Notes: generated from the sequence alone by a model not told the origin. A DNA stretch of 64,000 bases from Vibrio sp. FE10 (GCF_030297155.1 NZ_AP028067.1:3286001-3350000); one strand, 5' to 3'; positions 29,024 through 38,887 are shown, numbered from the stretch's first letter. Made by a program: numbers and translations.

Positions 29024-29446
29024 ATGTCACGAACAATTATGGCATTTGACTACGGTACAAAAAGTATCGGCAGTGCGATAGGACAAGAAATCACAGGTAC
29101 AGCAAGCCCTTTAAAAGCCTTTAAAGCGAAAGATGGCATCCCAAACTGGGACGATATCGAGAAGCAAATTAAGGAATGGCAGCCAAATCTTATTGTGGTT
29201 GGCCTTCCTACCGACCTTCATGGTAAAGATCTAGCAGCCATTACACCCAGAGCGAAGAAGTTCGCTAACCGTCTTAAAGGACGCTTTGGTGTGGATGTTG
29301 AACTGCATGATGAAAGACTTTCTACTACAGAAGCAAGGGCCGACCTTTTTGAAATGGGTGGCTATAAAGCGCTAAGCAAAGGTAATGTCGATAACCAGTC
29401 TGCAGTCGTCATTTTAGAGAGCTGGTTTGAAGCACAATATTCATAA
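29024..29446 (+). CDS. ruvX: RuvX/YqgF RNase H-fold nuclease
   Basis: A 140-aa protein with an RNase H-like fold. It starts with [16 protein letters not shown] (first catalytic Asp at about residue 9), has [12 protein letters not shown] (about 56-67) and [10 protein letters not shown] (about 96-105), all typical of YqgF. Bacterial homologues act in 16S rRNA 5'-end or anti-termination processes, and the family was named as a putative Holliday-junction resolvase, so the exact role is unsettled. Follows yqgE by 65 nt. Confidence 0.94.
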   Translation: MSRTIMAFDYGTKSIGSAIGQEITGTASPLKAFKAKDGIPNWDDIEKQIKEWQPNLIVVGLPTDLHGKDLAAITPRAKKFANRLKGRFGVDVELHDERLSTTEARADLFEMGGYKALSKGNVDNQSAVVILESWFEAQYS

Positions 29447-29544
29447 CGAAAAATAAGTGAGCAAAATGTAAGCTAACTTGTGATCCCACTCGAATTTCAC
29501 ATCGTAATGTCGATGCAATTCAAAATAAGAACGTGGGAGTTCAC

Positions 29545-29706
29545 ATGAAAATTTTTCTAGCAATCTTCGCCGCTCTAGCAATATCAGCATGTAGTTCAAT
29601 GGGTGGTGGTTCAGCGGGTTACACTGGCGAACAATATCCGACTAAAATTAAATTAGAAAAAGAACGCGGTTACTCGAACGATAACAACAGCTTTGCAAAT
29701 CACTAA
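29545..29706 (+). CDS. small predicted lipoprotein
   Basis: A 53-aa open frame, MKIFLAIFAALAISACSSMG and onward. The N-terminus is a lipoprotein signal peptide with lipobox ISAC at residues 13-16; the mature part would be about 38 residues (glycine/serine linker, then a charged KIKLEKERGYSNDNN tail). A GGGAG ribosome binding site lies 8 nt before the ATG and a strong terminator follows. The acyl anchor is predicted from the motif; the residue after Cys (Ser) would favour the outer membrane by the usual Lol rule. Function unknown. Confidence 0.72.
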   Translation: MKIFLAIFAALAISACSSMGGGSAGYTGEQYPTKIKLEKERGYSNDNNSFANH

Positions 29707-29720
29707 TTTACTCGCTTCAC

Positions 29721-29749
29721 AAAAAACCCGCTTCTAGAGCGGGTTTTTT
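29721..29749. terminator. bidirectional terminator
   Basis: The stem AAAACCCGCT/AGCGGGTTTT has a short loop and A/T runs on both sides. It is shared by the small lipoprotein gene and the convergent pilT-pilU unit. Confidence 0.88.
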
Positions 29750-29789
29750 ATTGGTTTTAAGATTAAGCACTAAGCACTAAGCACTGAAT

Positions 29790-30899
29790 CTACTCCATAT
29801 CTATCTTCACACCAGCCAAAGCGCCAGTCCCGTAGTCATCATCACCACGTCTGGTTTTTAGCATTAAGCGCAAGTCATTGGCTGAATCTGCACTGTGGAA
29901 CGCATCTTCTTCGCTAATCTTGCCAGCAACGACCAAATCATACAAAGCTTGGTCAAAGGTCTGCATCCCAATCTCTTTCGATTTCGCCATGGTTGCTTTT
30001 AGCTCATGTAACTCACCACGGCGAATCAAGTCAGACACTCGTGGGCTGTTGAGTAGAATCTCAAACACACCATGACGACCGCTACCATTCTTATCTCGGA
30101 TTAATTGCTGAGCGACCACACCACGCAGGTTCATCGACAAATCAAACAAGAACTGTTCTTTCTGCTCTTTAGGCACCAAGTGGAGAATACGTTCTAACGC
30201 TTGGTTAGCGTTATTGGCGTGCAAGGTTGCCATACACAAATGACCCGTTTCAGCAAAGGTCATCGCATATTCCATGGTTTCACGGCTACGGATTTCGCCA
30301 ATCAAGATCATATCAGGAGCTTGGCGCAAAGAGTTCTTAAGCGCAACTTCATAACTCTCGGTGTCGAGCCCAACCTCACGTTGAGTCACGATGCACTTTT
30401 TATGTTCGTGAACAAATTCAATTGGGTCTTCAACCGTCAAGATATGCCCCGAGCGGTTAGTATTTCGATAACCCGTCATTGCAGCCATTGAAGTCGATTT
30501 ACCAGAACCCGTCGCCCCAACCACCAGCACAAGTCCACGCTTTGCGATTGAAAGGTCTTGCAGTACATCAGGAAGCTTTAATTGCTCAAAGGTTGGGATG
30601 TTAGTTTCGATACGACGAATGACCGCTCCTGGTAGCTCTCGCTGAAAAAACGCACTCACTCGAAAACGACCAAAATCACGCACTATGGCAAAATTAGCCT
30701 CACGCGTTTGCTGATATTCATCACGTCGGTCTTGATCCATCATCGCGTCAAGCAACTGTCCGACTTGAGCCGCATTCAATTTCTCGCCTTGAGGTCGCAG
30801 TTCACCATCGACACGAAATAAAATAGGCGCATCGACAGTGATATAAAGATCCGACGCTTTTTGAGATAGCATCCCCTCAAGAATTTGATTCAATTCCAT
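29790..30899 (-). CDS. pilU: type IV pilus retraction ATPase PilU
   Basis: PilT-dependent hexameric ATPase that helps retract type IV pili at the inner-membrane base. The product is 369 aa with Walker A VVGATGSGKSTSMAAM (about residues 126-141), Asp box ILTVEDPIEFVHEHK, Walker B DMILIGEIRSRETM and His box TGHLCMATLHANNA. PilU rather than PilT is chosen by the longer acidic C-terminal tail and its position after pilT. ATG 30899 with an AAGG site is preferred over GTG 30908. The gap to pilT is 14 nt, so the two are cotranscribed. Confidence 0.95.
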   Translation of the reverse strand: MELNQILEGMLSQKASDLYITVDAPILFRVDGELRPQGEKLNAAQVGQLLDAMMDQDRRDEYQQTREANFAIVRDFGRFRVSAFFQRELPGAVIRRIETNIPTFEQLKLPDVLQDLSIAKRGLVLVVGATGSGKSTSMAAMTGYRNTNRSGHILTVEDPIEFVHEHKKCIVTQREVGLDTESYEVALKNSLRQAPDMILIGEIRSRETMEYAMTFAETGHLCMATLHANNANQALERILHLVPKEQKEQFLFDLSMNLRGVVAQQLIRDKNGSGRHGVFEILLNSPRVSDLIRRGELHELKATMAKSKEIGMQTFDQALYDLVVAGKISEEDAFHSADSANDLRLMLKTRRGDDDYGTGALAGVKIDME

Positions 30900-30913
30900 T
30901 TTGTTCACCTTGA

Positions 30914-31951
30914 TTAAAACATTGAGGTTTCAATTTCGATCTTTTTCTCGACCTCTTCTGAATCAACCAAGCCTTGAGCCATCAGCTGCTTCGCATTTTG
31001 CTCCATGGTCTGCATACCATGTGCCGCGCCCGTTTGAATTATCGAATACATCTGCGCGACCTTGTCTTCACGGATCAAGTTTCTAATCGCAGGTGTCGCC
31101 ATCATGATTTCATGACAAGCCACACGACCGCCACCAACACGCTTTAACAGCTTCTGGGCAATCACCGAACGTAACGATTCAGACAACATTGAACGCACCA
31201 TGTCTTTGTCGCTACCCGGGAATACATCGATAATACGGTCTATGGTTTTTGCCGCAGAGCTCGTGTGCAAGGTACCAAACACTAAGTGGCCTGTTTCTGC
31301 TGCGGTTAACGCTAAGCTGATCGTCTCTTGGTCACGAAGCTCACCAACAAGGATTACGTCTGGATCTTCACGTAACGCACTACGCAACGCCGCTTTGAAG
31401 CTGTGAGTATCGCGGTGTACTTCTCGTTGGTTGATTAGGCATTTGTTGTTGGTATGAACAAATTCGATCGGATCTTCAATCGTCAATATATGCTTATTAT
31501 GGTTACGGTTAACGTAATCCACCATCGCTGCCAAAGTTGTCGACTTACCTGACCCAGTCGGCCCTGTGACCAAGACTAAACCTTTTTCGTAATTAGATAT
31601 TCTTTCAAAGATCTCAGGAGCCCCTAGCTGTTCAAGGGTAGGAATCTCGACTGGAATGGTACGAAATACAGCAGAGCAGCCACGAGATTGGTTAAAAGCA
31701 TTAACACGGAAACGACCAACGTTGGGTAATTCAAAAGAGAAGTCGACTTCCAGTTTTTCCTCGAACTCACCGCGTTGTGAATCACTCATGATCTCAAAAA
31801 CCAAACGATGCACATCAGCATGACTCAAAGCTGGTATTCCAAGCTTCCTTACTTCACCATCTATACGTACCATTGGAGATACACCCGCAGAAAGATGTAG
31901 ATCTGACGCGTTATGCTTTACACTAAAATCTAGTAACTCAGTGATATCCAT
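30914..31951 (-). CDS. pilT: type IV pilus retraction ATPase PilT
   Basis: Main retraction motor of type IV pili, needed for twitching and pilus-driven DNA uptake in vibrios. The 345-aa product starts with the typical MDITELLDFSVKHNASDLHLSAG, has Walker A VTGPTGSGKSTTLAAM (about residues 127-142), Asp box ILTIEDPIEFVHTNNK, Walker B DVILVGELRDQETI and His box TGHLVFGTLHTSSA, and ends with the AIRNLIREDK motif region of PilT. It is divergent from yggS with only 26 nt between starts, so promoters overlap the coding ends. Confidence 0.96.
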   Translation of the reverse strand: MDITELLDFSVKHNASDLHLSAGVSPMVRIDGEVRKLGIPALSHADVHRLVFEIMSDSQRGEFEEKLEVDFSFELPNVGRFRVNAFNQSRGCSAVFRTIPVEIPTLEQLGAPEIFERISNYEKGLVLVTGPTGSGKSTTLAAMVDYVNRNHNKHILTIEDPIEFVHTNNKCLINQREVHRDTHSFKAALRSALREDPDVILVGELRDQETISLALTAAETGHLVFGTLHTSSAAKTIDRIIDVFPGSDKDMVRSMLSESLRSVIAQKLLKRVGGGRVACHEIMMATPAIRNLIREDKVAQMYSIIQTGAAHGMQTMEQNAKQLMAQGLVDSEEVEKKIEIETSMF

Positions 31952-31977
31952 TTATTTTCCCTTAAGTAAAGTCAGCT

Positions 31978-32682
31978 ATGAGTAGTATTCAACAAAATAT
32001 CGAACAAATCACCTCACAGATTCGTAGTGCTGAGCAAAAGTGCGGACGAGCTCCAGAGTCCGTGCAACTTTTAGCCGTCAGTAAAACTAAACCTATTGAT
32101 GCGATTCTAGAAGCCGCACTCGGAGGCCAAGTTGCCTTTGGTGAAAACTATGTTCAAGAAGGTGTCGATAAAGTAAAACACTTTTCAGAACAACATTCTA
32201 ACCTAAATTTAGAATGGCATTTTATTGGCCCAATTCAATCCAATAAAACCCGCCCTATCGCAGAAAGCTTCCAGTGGGTGCATTCTGTCGATCGCGATAA
32301 AATCGCGCAAAGGCTTAATGATCAGCGACCAAACGAGCTTCCACCTCTACAAGTACTCATTCAAGTGAACACCAGTGGTGAAGATTCGAAATCAGGAACG
32401 TCAGAAGAGACAGTTTTTGCACTCGCGGAGTTGATTTCGTCGCTTCCGAACCTCACCTTAAGAGGATTGATGTCGATTCCTGCAAACGTATCTGACTATC
32501 AATCACAGCTTAATGCATTTTCGCAACTGGCAGAGCTTAAAGACAAGCTAGCCGCGAAGTATCCAAACATCGATACCCTTTCGATGGGTATGAGTGGTGA
32601 TATGGATGCAGCAGTTGAGGCTGGTAGCACCATGGTTCGTATTGGAACGGCTATTTTCGGTGCTCGTGATTACGCGAAATAG
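31978..32682 (+). CDS. yggS: pyridoxal phosphate homeostasis protein
   Basis: PLP-binding protein of the YggS/PROSC family that buffers vitamin B6; no catalytic activity is established. The 234-aa product has the lysine that binds PLP in LLAVSKTKP (about residues 29-37), FGENYVQE (about 56-63), the WHFIGPIQSNK motif (about 81-91) and the phosphate-binding C-terminus LSMGMSGDMDAAVEAGSTMVRIG. First of a run yggS-proC-yggT-yggU-DUF4426-rdgB-hemW on the plus strand. Confidence 0.95.
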   Translation: MSSIQQNIEQITSQIRSAEQKCGRAPESVQLLAVSKTKPIDAILEAALGGQVAFGENYVQEGVDKVKHFSEQHSNLNLEWHFIGPIQSNKTRPIAESFQWVHSVDRDKIAQRLNDQRPNELPPLQVLIQVNTSGEDSKSGTSEETVFALAELISSLPNLTLRGLMSIPANVSDYQSQLNAFSQLAELKDKLAAKYPNIDTLSMGMSGDMDAAVEAGSTMVRIGTAIFGARDYAK

Positions 32683-32766
32683 CAAATAGTCAGCGACCAA
32701 AAGTCGACGATAAGTATTGATACCGCTTCGCTTTAACTGCGCAGCGACACGCTCAGGATTTTATAT

Positions 32767-33585
32767 ATGGAACATAAGAACATCGCCTTTATTGGGGCGG
32801 GAAATATGGTTCGCTCAATTGTAGCGGGCTTAGTGGCGAGTGGTTACCCAGCGCAAAAGGTTACTGCAACAGCGCCTTCAGACACCAGAAGGCTGCCGTT
32901 AGAGCAAGAATACGGCATCAATACCACCAGCGATAATATTGCCGCAGCTGAGCAAGCAGACGTTGTTGTATTATCAGTGAAGCCACAAATGATGGCTGAT
33001 GTATGTAAACCCTTACAAAGCATCGACTTTAGCAACAAACTGGTTATCTCAATTGCTGCGGGTATTAATGCGAATCGACTCAATGAGATGTTAAACTGCC
33101 AACTGAACCTTGTACGAGTTATGCCAAACACGCCCTCACTGCTTGGTAAGGGGATGAGCGGCCTTTATGCTGACTCAACGGTTAGTCAGGGCGATAAAGA
33201 GTTCGCTTCTCAGCTAATGCAAGCCGTAGGTGAGGTAAGCTGGGTTGAACAAGAGTCTGGCATCAACAATATCATTGCAGCGGCGGGCAGTGCTCCGGCT
33301 TACTTCTTCTTGTTTATGGAAGCGATGCAAGCTGAAGCAATTAACCAAGGTTTTGACCAAGAAACCGCTCGTAAGTTAGTGCAGCAGTCTGCATTAGGCG
33401 CGGCAGAGATGGTGGTAGCAAATCCAAAAACTGAATTATCAACACTGCGTGAGCAAGTGACTTCAAAAGGCGGAACGACCGCAGAAGCATTGCGCACGTT
33501 TAACGACCATCAACTATCAGACATCGTAGCCAAAGCCATGCAAGCGGCGGTTGCTCGAGCTGAAGAGATGGAAAAACTGTTTTAA
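32767..33585 (+). CDS. proC: pyrroline-5-carboxylate reductase
   Basis: Last step of proline synthesis, reducing pyrroline-5-carboxylate with NAD(P)H. It has 272 aa: Rossmann motif IAFIGAGNMVRSIVAGL (about residues 6-22), RVMPNTPSLLGKGMSGL (about 118-134) and the C-terminal signature LREQVTSKGGTTAEAL (about 229-244). Position between yggS and yggT is common in vibrios and pseudomonads but not in E. coli. The 84-nt gap after yggS has no terminator. Confidence 0.97.
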   Translation: MEHKNIAFIGAGNMVRSIVAGLVASGYPAQKVTATAPSDTRRLPLEQEYGINTTSDNIAAAEQADVVVLSVKPQMMADVCKPLQSIDFSNKLVISIAAGINANRLNEMLNCQLNLVRVMPNTPSLLGKGMSGLYADSTVSQGDKEFASQLMQAVGEVSWVEQESGINNIIAAAGSAPAYFFLFMEAMQAEAINQGFDQETARKLVQQSALGAAEMVVANPKTELSTLREQVTSKGGTTAEALRTFNDHQLSDIVAKAMQAAVARAEEMEKLF

Positions 33586-33660
33586 TACTCGTTACAGTAC
33601 AAAAGCATTGTGCCGTTCAGGTTATACCTAGCGGCAAGTAAATCCGAAAAAGGAAACAAT

Positions 33661-34218
33661 ATGAATTCGATGAGCTTTCTGATCTCGACCGTTTTTGATC
33701 TTTACATCATGGTTGTGATCTTGCGTATCTGGCTACAAGCATCACGTGCAGATTTCTACAACCCATTCTCACAATTTATCGTAAAAGCGACACAACCGGT
33801 TGTTGCCCCACTACGCCGAGTGATTCCATCAATAGGCAGCCTTGACCTTGCGACTGTTGTTTTCGCTTATGTGCTGTGTGTACTTAAGTTTGTCGCTCTA
33901 AACTTGATTATCTCTGGCGGTGCGGCTGTATTTGATATCAGCTTCCTGATCTTTGGCGCACTATCTCTGCTCAAAGCGGCTGGTGGGTTAATTTTCTGGG
34001 TTCTGCTAATCCGTGCAATCCTAAGTTGGGTTAGCCAAGGTCGCAGCCCAATCGAGTACGTATTCCACCAGTTAACAGAACCAATGCTAACGCCAATTCG
34101 CCGTATCCTTCCTGATATGGGTGGCTTCGACCTAAGTGTGCTTGTTCTGTTCATTGTTCTGCAATTCGCGAACTTCTTAATGGGTGACCTAATTGGCCCG
34201 ATTTGGTATCAGCTATAA
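33661..34218 (+). CDS. yggT: YggT family membrane protein
   Basis: A 185-aa integral membrane protein made of two repeats of the YGGT domain. Each half shows a helix, then an NPFSQF / EP-type segment with a conserved proline-rich motif ([15 protein letters not shown] and [15 protein letters not shown]), then a second helix. The family is linked to osmotic shock tolerance in some bacteria and to chloroplast nucleoid or cytochrome assembly factors in plants; the role here is not certain. ATG 33661 has an AAAGGA site; the frame from 33610 is longer but not conserved. Overlaps no other real start. Confidence 0.92.
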   Translation: MNSMSFLISTVFDLYIMVVILRIWLQASRADFYNPFSQFIVKATQPVVAPLRRVIPSIGSLDLATVVFAYVLCVLKFVALNLIISGGAAVFDISFLIFGALSLLKAAGGLIFWVLLIRAILSWVSQGRSPIEYVFHQLTEPMLTPIRRILPDMGGFDLSVLVLFIVLQFANFLMGDLIGPIWYQL

Positions 34219-34247
34219 TTCAAGTACGAACATCAGGTACTTTGACG

Positions 34248-34538
34248 ATGCCAAAAGCGGTTTGGGCCGAGGAAGACGATATTCTTCTTAGGCTCTATAT
34301 CCAACCCAAAGCAAGCCGAGATAAAATTGTCGGCTTACACGGCGAGGAACTGAAAATTGCCATTACTGCACCACCGGTTGATGGCAAAGCCAATGCTCAC
34401 TTAGCGAAATACCTTGCGAAACAATTTAAGGTCGCTAAAGGGCAAATTACGATAGAAAAGGGAGAGCTAGGTAGGCACAAGCAAGTTCGAATATGCTCGC
34501 CAAGCCAAATCCCAACTGAAGTCAAAGCCATCCTATGA
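34248..34538 (+). CDS. yggU: DUF167 family protein YggU
   Basis: A 96-aa protein of the UPF0235 family, nearly colinear with E. coli YggU (96 aa). The conserved core [34 protein letters not shown] and [14 protein letters not shown] is obvious. ATG 34248 gives the family length; the TTG at 34203 in the same frame would overlap yggT by 16 nt and is less likely. No function is known. A terminator hairpin begins inside the last codons and contains the stop codon. Confidence 0.92.
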   Translation: MPKAVWAEEDDILLRLYIQPKASRDKIVGLHGEELKIAITAPPVDGKANAHLAKYLAKQFKVAKGQITIEKGELGRHKQVRICSPSQIPTEVKAIL

Positions 34539-34547
34539 TGGCTTTTT
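34524..34547 (+). terminator. terminator overlapping the yggU stop
   Basis: The 9-bp stem AAAGCCATC/GATGGCTTT has loop CTAT and a short T run. The yggU stop codon lies within the hairpin, so ribosomes finishing yggU may influence it. Confidence 0.7.
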
Positions 34548-34566
34548 GCTATTTATTGGAGTCATT

Positions 34567-34998
34567 ATGCGTTTATGGATAACAGCACTACTCACCGCTC
34601 TTGTTGCCTTACCAAGTTCGGCAGGACAGTTTAAAAGTATCAAGGATGTCGAGGTTCATTATTCGGCTTTCAATTCCACATTTTTAACTGCGCAGGTCGC
34701 TAAGCAATATAAGCTGAAACGAAACGGATACTCAGCGATTCTAAACATCAGCGTGCTAGACAACGCTTCTCTAGGCAAGCCTGCAACAACGGCTAAAGTT
34801 ACGGGAACAGCTCGAAACCTAGTAGGTAACACTCGCACGCTTAACTTCCGTGAAATAAAGGAAGGTGATGCAATTTATTACCTTGCTGAGTTCCCTATCA
34901 CTCACGAAGAGAACATCACTTTTAATATCGATGTTAACGCCGGTTTGAAAGGCACAGGTCCACTGCGTTTCACACAAAAATTCTATATAGAAGAGTAG
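34567..34998 (+). CDS. DUF4426 secreted protein
   Basis: A 143-aa protein with a clear signal peptide (LWITALLTALVALPSSAG, cleavage near residue 20), so it is predicted periplasmic or outer. The mature part is beta-rich, with segments GQFKSIKDVEVHYSAFNSTFL and YYLAEFPITHEENITFNIDVN typical of the DUF4426 family. Start ATG 34567 follows TTGGAG; an earlier in-frame start at 34546 lies in the terminator. It sits between yggU and rdgB in the same operon-like run. Function unknown. Confidence 0.82.
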   Translation: MRLWITALLTALVALPSSAGQFKSIKDVEVHYSAFNSTFLTAQVAKQYKLKRNGYSAILNISVLDNASLGKPATTAKVTGTARNLVGNTRTLNFREIKEGDAIYYLAEFPITHEENITFNIDVNAGLKGTGPLRFTQKFYIEE

Positions 34999-35046
34999 CT
35001 TCAAAGCTCACATTTCTAGTCATTAACTTATTAGAGCCACATCCCC

Positions 35047-35646
35047 ATGAGTAAGATTGTTTTAGCAACAGGCAACCAAGGCAAAGTTCGCGAGATGGCA
35101 GATATTCTGTCTGAGTTTGGTTTCGACGTTGTCGCGCAAAGTGAATTTAACGTTTCAGAAGTCGCTGAAACGGGAACAACTTTCATTGAAAATGCCATCA
35201 TCAAAGCTCGCCATGCAGCGAAAGAAACAGGGCTGCCAGCCATTGCTGACGATTCTGGCTTAGAAGTGGATTACCTTAATGGTGCACCCGGTATCTACTC
35301 AGCGCGTTACTCAGGTGAAGGGGCGACTGATAAGCAGAACATCGAAAAGCTGTTAGATGCTATGCAAGGTGTCGACGTTGAAAAACGCACAGCTCGTTTT
35401 CACTGTGTATTGGTACTAATGCGTCACGAAAACGATCCGACTCCATTAGTATGTCACGGTAAATGGGAAGGTCGCATTCTGATTGAAGAACACGGTGAGA
35501 ATGGCTTTGGCTACGATCCTGTCTTCTTTGTACCAGAAGATAACTGCGCCTCAGCAGAGCTTGAATCGTCACGTAAGAAGCAACTGTCACACCGTGGTAA
35601 AGCCCTCGCGTCATTATTCAAGACTCTCAAGGAGCAAGCTCTGTAA
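35047..35646 (+). CDS. rdgB: XTP/dITP diphosphatase
   Basis: House-cleaning pyrophosphatase that removes non-canonical purine triphosphates (XTP, dITP). The 199-aa product has the HAM1 family start [19 protein letters not shown] (residues about 3-21), the catalytic [21 protein letters not shown] (about 68-88, given here in part) and the end [14 protein letters not shown] with SHRGKAL. Its stop overlaps the hemW start in a TAATG arrangement, so the two are translationally coupled. Confidence 0.96.
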   Translation: MSKIVLATGNQGKVREMADILSEFGFDVVAQSEFNVSEVAETGTTFIENAIIKARHAAKETGLPAIADDSGLEVDYLNGAPGIYSARYSGEGATDKQNIEKLLDAMQGVDVEKRTARFHCVLVLMRHENDPTPLVCHGKWEGRILIEEHGENGFGYDPVFFVPEDNCASAELESSRKKQLSHRGKALASLFKTLKEQAL

Positions 35647-36833
35647 TGCACAATGCAGCGCTAATACCACCCGCACTAAGCCTCTATGTCCACATCCCAT
35701 GGTGTGTACAAAAGTGTCCGTATTGTGATTTTAACTCTCATGCTCTAAAAGCCGAGATTCCTGAAAAAGAGTACATCGATGCACTGCTTGAGGATCTCGA
35801 TACCGATATCGAAAAATACCAACTCAATGGCGCACCTCGCCCATTGCATTCGATCTTTATTGGTGGCGGCACGCCGAGTCTATTTTCTCCAGAAGGAATA
35901 GGTCGATTACTGCAAGGTATTGAACAATGCATCCCGTTCAAACCTGAAATAGAAATCACCATGGAAGCCAACCCGGGCACCATAGAGGCTGAACGTTTCG
36001 CAGGTTACCAAAAGGCAGGCATTACTCGAATTTCGGTAGGCGTACAAAGTTTTGAGCAAGAGAAACTGGAAAGGCTTGGCCGTATTCATGGTCAAGATGA
36101 AGCAGTGAATGCGGCTCATTTAGCGCATAAGATTGGATTGAATAGCTTCAACCTAGATCTAATGCACGGCTTACCGGATCAAAGCATTGATCAGGCCTTG
36201 GCTGATTTGGACAAAGCGATCGAGCTCGATCCTCCACATTTGTCTTGGTATCAGCTAACAATAGAACCTAACACCATGTTCTATTACAAAACACCAAAGC
36301 TACCTGACGATGATGACCTTTGGGATATCTTCGACTTAGGCCATAAGAAGCTCGCAGACGCAGGTTATGTACAGTACGAAATTTCAGGCTACAGCAAGCC
36401 GGGATATCAGTGTCAGCATAATCTCAACTACTGGCGCTTTGGTGACTACCTAGGTATTGGCTGTGGCTCTCATGGCAAGCTGAGCTTTGCAGATGGACGT
36501 ATTGTTCGCACTACTAAGGTTAAACACCCTAGAGGCTACCTAGCAGCGTATCAGAATCTGGTGAAGCCCTATCTGTCGGATGAACTGGAAGTACCTAATG
36601 AGGACCGCCCTTTCGAGTTCTTCATGAACCGCTTCAGGCTAATGGAAGCATGTCCAAAACAAGACTTCATTGATACGACAGGGTTAGAGTTTGATTCGAT
36701 TCAGCCAACGATAGAGTGGGCCAAAGAGCTCGGTTATCTTAATGAAACCGACAGCCATTGGCAGATCACTGAAAAAGGAAAATTGTTCCTAAATGATCTG
36801 CTTGAAGCCTTTATGGCTGAAGAAGACGAATAG
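35646..36833 (+). CDS. hemW: heme chaperone HemW (radical SAM)
   Basis: Radical-SAM protein related to coproporphyrinogen III dehydrogenase; in other bacteria HemW acts as a heme chaperone rather than as HemN. The 395-aa product has the cluster motif WCVQKCPYCDF near residue 19 (CxxxCxxC), the GGGTPS motif (about residues 75-80) and the HemW-type C-terminal wHTH region (FEFFMNRFRL). It lacks the extra N-terminal part of HemN. ATG overlaps the rdgB stop. A terminator follows, so it probably ends the yggS-hemW run. Confidence 0.94.
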   Translation: MHNAALIPPALSLYVHIPWCVQKCPYCDFNSHALKAEIPEKEYIDALLEDLDTDIEKYQLNGAPRPLHSIFIGGGTPSLFSPEGIGRLLQGIEQCIPFKPEIEITMEANPGTIEAERFAGYQKAGITRISVGVQSFEQEKLERLGRIHGQDEAVNAAHLAHKIGLNSFNLDLMHGLPDQSIDQALADLDKAIELDPPHLSWYQLTIEPNTMFYYKTPKLPDDDDLWDIFDLGHKKLADAGYVQYEISGYSKPGYQCQHNLNYWRFGDYLGIGCGSHGKLSFADGRIVRTTKVKHPRGYLAAYQNLVKPYLSDELEVPNEDRPFEFFMNRFRLMEACPKQDFIDTTGLEFDSIQPTIEWAKELGYLNETDSHWQITEKGKLFLNDLLEAFMAEEDE

Positions 36834-36853
36834 TTCGAACGCTAGAATGCATA

Positions 36854-36880
36854 AAGCCTCTCATCACGAGAGGCTTTTTT
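36854..36880. terminator. terminator after hemW (bidirectional)
   Basis: The stem AAGCCTCTC/GAGAGGCTT has loop ATCAC and is followed by TTTT. It is also placed to end the convergent glsB. Confidence 0.85.
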
Positions 36881-36893
36881 GCGAGCTTAGAAC

Positions 36894-37814
36894 TTAGAAA
36901 ATAGAACGACCAATACGCTCAGAGAGCAATTCTAAAGCCTGAGTTCCCGCCAGTGAATTACCCGACGCGTCTAGTTCCGGAGACCACACCGCGATCGTCA
37001 TTTCGCCAGGAACAATCGCAATAATCCCGCCACCGACACCAGACTTTCCTGGCATACCAACACGATAAGCAAACTCTCCCGCTCCATCGTACAAACCACA
37101 TGTCGCAAGCAAGGCATTCAATTGTTTGGTTTGAACTGGCGTGATGATCTCTTTCTTAGTCTGAACCGACACGCCTTTGTTTGCCAAATAGCTAAAGGTT
37201 TTCGCCAAATCAACACACGTCATTTTAAGCGCACAAGCATGGAAGTAATTATTGAGTACGGGAATAACATCGTTCTCAAAGTTACCAAATGAACGCATCA
37301 AATAAGCGATAGCAGCATTGCGATCGCTGTGCATCATCTCAGAAGCAGCTACAACCTTGTCATACACAATATGAGTATCACCTGATAACTGACGCACAAA
37401 TTCTAATAAACGGTGTCTTGGTGCTGATAGACGGCTTTGTAATAAGTCGGCCACGACAATCGCGCCAGCATTAATAAACGGGTTACGAGGAATGCCGTGC
37501 TCCATCTCAAGCTGGATCATCGAGTTAAAGGCTTGCCCTGAAGGCTCCTTCCCTACTCGCTGCCAGATTTCTTCAGGCTTATACAACACCATCGCCAACG
37601 TCAGGCTTAAAGCTTTAGAGATTGATTGCACAGAAAAGGCTTCATCGGCATCGCCAGCTTGAATAACTTCACCTTCATTGGTGTATACCGCAATCGCCAG
37701 TTTCTGGTTCGATACACGAGCCAATGCAGGAATATAATCTGCGACCTTTCCCTGACCAATTAAAGGGCGAACTTCATCTAAAATCTCGGCCAAAATAGCT
37801 TGAGTTGGTTTCAT
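36894..37814 (-). CDS. glsB: glutaminase
   Basis: Serine-dependent-type glutaminase that converts glutamine to glutamate and ammonia. The 306-aa product has the beta-lactamase-like SxxK motif in [10 protein letters not shown] (about residues 61-70, Ser and Lys catalytic), the [13 protein letters not shown] region and the C-terminal [22 protein letters not shown] typical of the family. It is transcribed alone on the minus strand between hemW and trmB. The gene name follows the E. coli chromosomal glsB by likeness. Confidence 0.93.
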   Translation of the reverse strand: MKPTQAILAEILDEVRPLIGQGKVADYIPALARVSNQKLAIAVYTNEGEVIQAGDADEAFSVQSISKALSLTLAMVLYKPEEIWQRVGKEPSGQAFNSMIQLEMEHGIPRNPFINAGAIVVADLLQSRLSAPRHRLLEFVRQLSGDTHIVYDKVVAASEMMHSDRNAAIAYLMRSFGNFENDVIPVLNNYFHACALKMTCVDLAKTFSYLANKGVSVQTKKEIITPVQTKQLNALLATCGLYDGAGEFAYRVGMPGKSGVGGGIIAIVPGEMTIAVWSPELDASGNSLAGTQALELLSERIGRSIF

Positions 37815-37902
37815 GTGTGCTTACTTCTTTATTGTTATTTTTGTAGGGGGTGTGACATTACTTTCTGTCCTTAAACCTTTATCGCAATAAAAGCCTAAGG
37901 AC

Positions 37903-37934
37903 AAAAAAGCCAACATTACAATAATGTTGGCTTT
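37903..37934 (-). terminator. terminator after trmB
   Basis: The 13-bp perfect stem AAAGCCAACATTA/TAATGTTGGCTTT has a 3-nt loop. On the minus strand it is followed by a T run. Confidence 0.88.
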
Positions 37935-38002
37935 AATCAATCCCACAAAGTGTAGGGTTTAAATCCTAAGTCGGATTCACCTTCACTTAATTTGATTTAG
38001 AA

Positions 38003-38722
38003 TTACTTAGTACGCTTGAACTTAATGTCCCAAACGCCATGACCTAAACGGTGGCCACGAGCTTCAAACTTAGTCAGTGGACGCTCGTCTGGACGAGGAA
38101 TGTAATCCCCATCTTCAGCGATATTCTTGAAGCCTGGAGCAACGTTCATCACTTCAATCATGTGTTCTGCGTAGTTTTCCCAGTCTGTTGCCATGTGGAA
38201 AATACCAGTATCAAGTTGCAGCTTACCGCGAACCATCTCTGCAAACTCAGCCTTAACAATACGACGTTTGTGGTGACGAGCTTTATGCCATGGGTCAGGG
38301 AAGAACAGTTGCAGTGTATGCAGGCTGCTGTCTGGGATCATGTGTTCAAATACTTCTACTGCATCGTGACACATTACACGCAGATTAGTTACGCCAGCAT
38401 CGCGAGCTGTACCTAAACACGCACCAACACCTGGGCTATGAACTTCAATACCTAAGAAGTTTTTCTCAGGCGCATTCTTTGCCATTTCAACCAGTGATGC
38501 ACCCATACCGAAGCCAATTTCTAGTACAACAGGGTTGTCGTTGCCAAACACTTCTTTCCAATTAAGAAGTTCTGGGTTGTAGTCGATACCCATTGTTGGC
38601 CAACATTCGTTCATCGCGTTTTCTTGGCCTTTTGTTAAGCGGCCTTCGCGGCGAACAAAACTACGGATCTTACGAACCAGTTTGCCGTCTTCAGTATATT
38701 CGTTAGTGGTCACTTCACTCAT
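38003..38722 (-). CDS. trmB: tRNA (guanine-N7-)-methyltransferase
   Basis: SAM-dependent enzyme that makes m7G46 in tRNA variable loops. The 239-aa product has the family N-terminus [15 protein letters not shown], the SAM motif [18 protein letters not shown] (about residues 63-80, given here in part), the acidic [16 protein letters not shown] (about 143-158) and [12 protein letters not shown] near the end. ATG 38722 is chosen because the frame from 38740 adds six non-conserved residues. It is divergent from mutY as in E. coli. Confidence 0.95.
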   Translation of the reverse strand: MSEVTTNEYTEDGKLVRKIRSFVRREGRLTKGQENAMNECWPTMGIDYNPELLNWKEVFGNDNPVVLEIGFGMGASLVEMAKNAPEKNFLGIEVHSPGVGACLGTARDAGVTNLRVMCHDAVEVFEHMIPDSSLHTLQLFFPDPWHKARHHKRRIVKAEFAEMVRGKLQLDTGIFHMATDWENYAEHMIEVMNVAPGFKNIAEDGDYIPRPDERPLTKFEARGHRLGHGVWDIKFKRTK

Positions 38723-38887
38723 TGATTTTTGCCTGCACATTGATTAATCAAAGCGGGGATTATCCAAAGAATTGCCTCCGGTGCAAGTCTTTCCGTGGAT
38801 AAATTCCCACACAATTTGTCTGTTTTACATCCAACCGTAAGTGTGGTGCAATTTCACTCCTAATAATAGCAAAGCATAGAGCATGTC

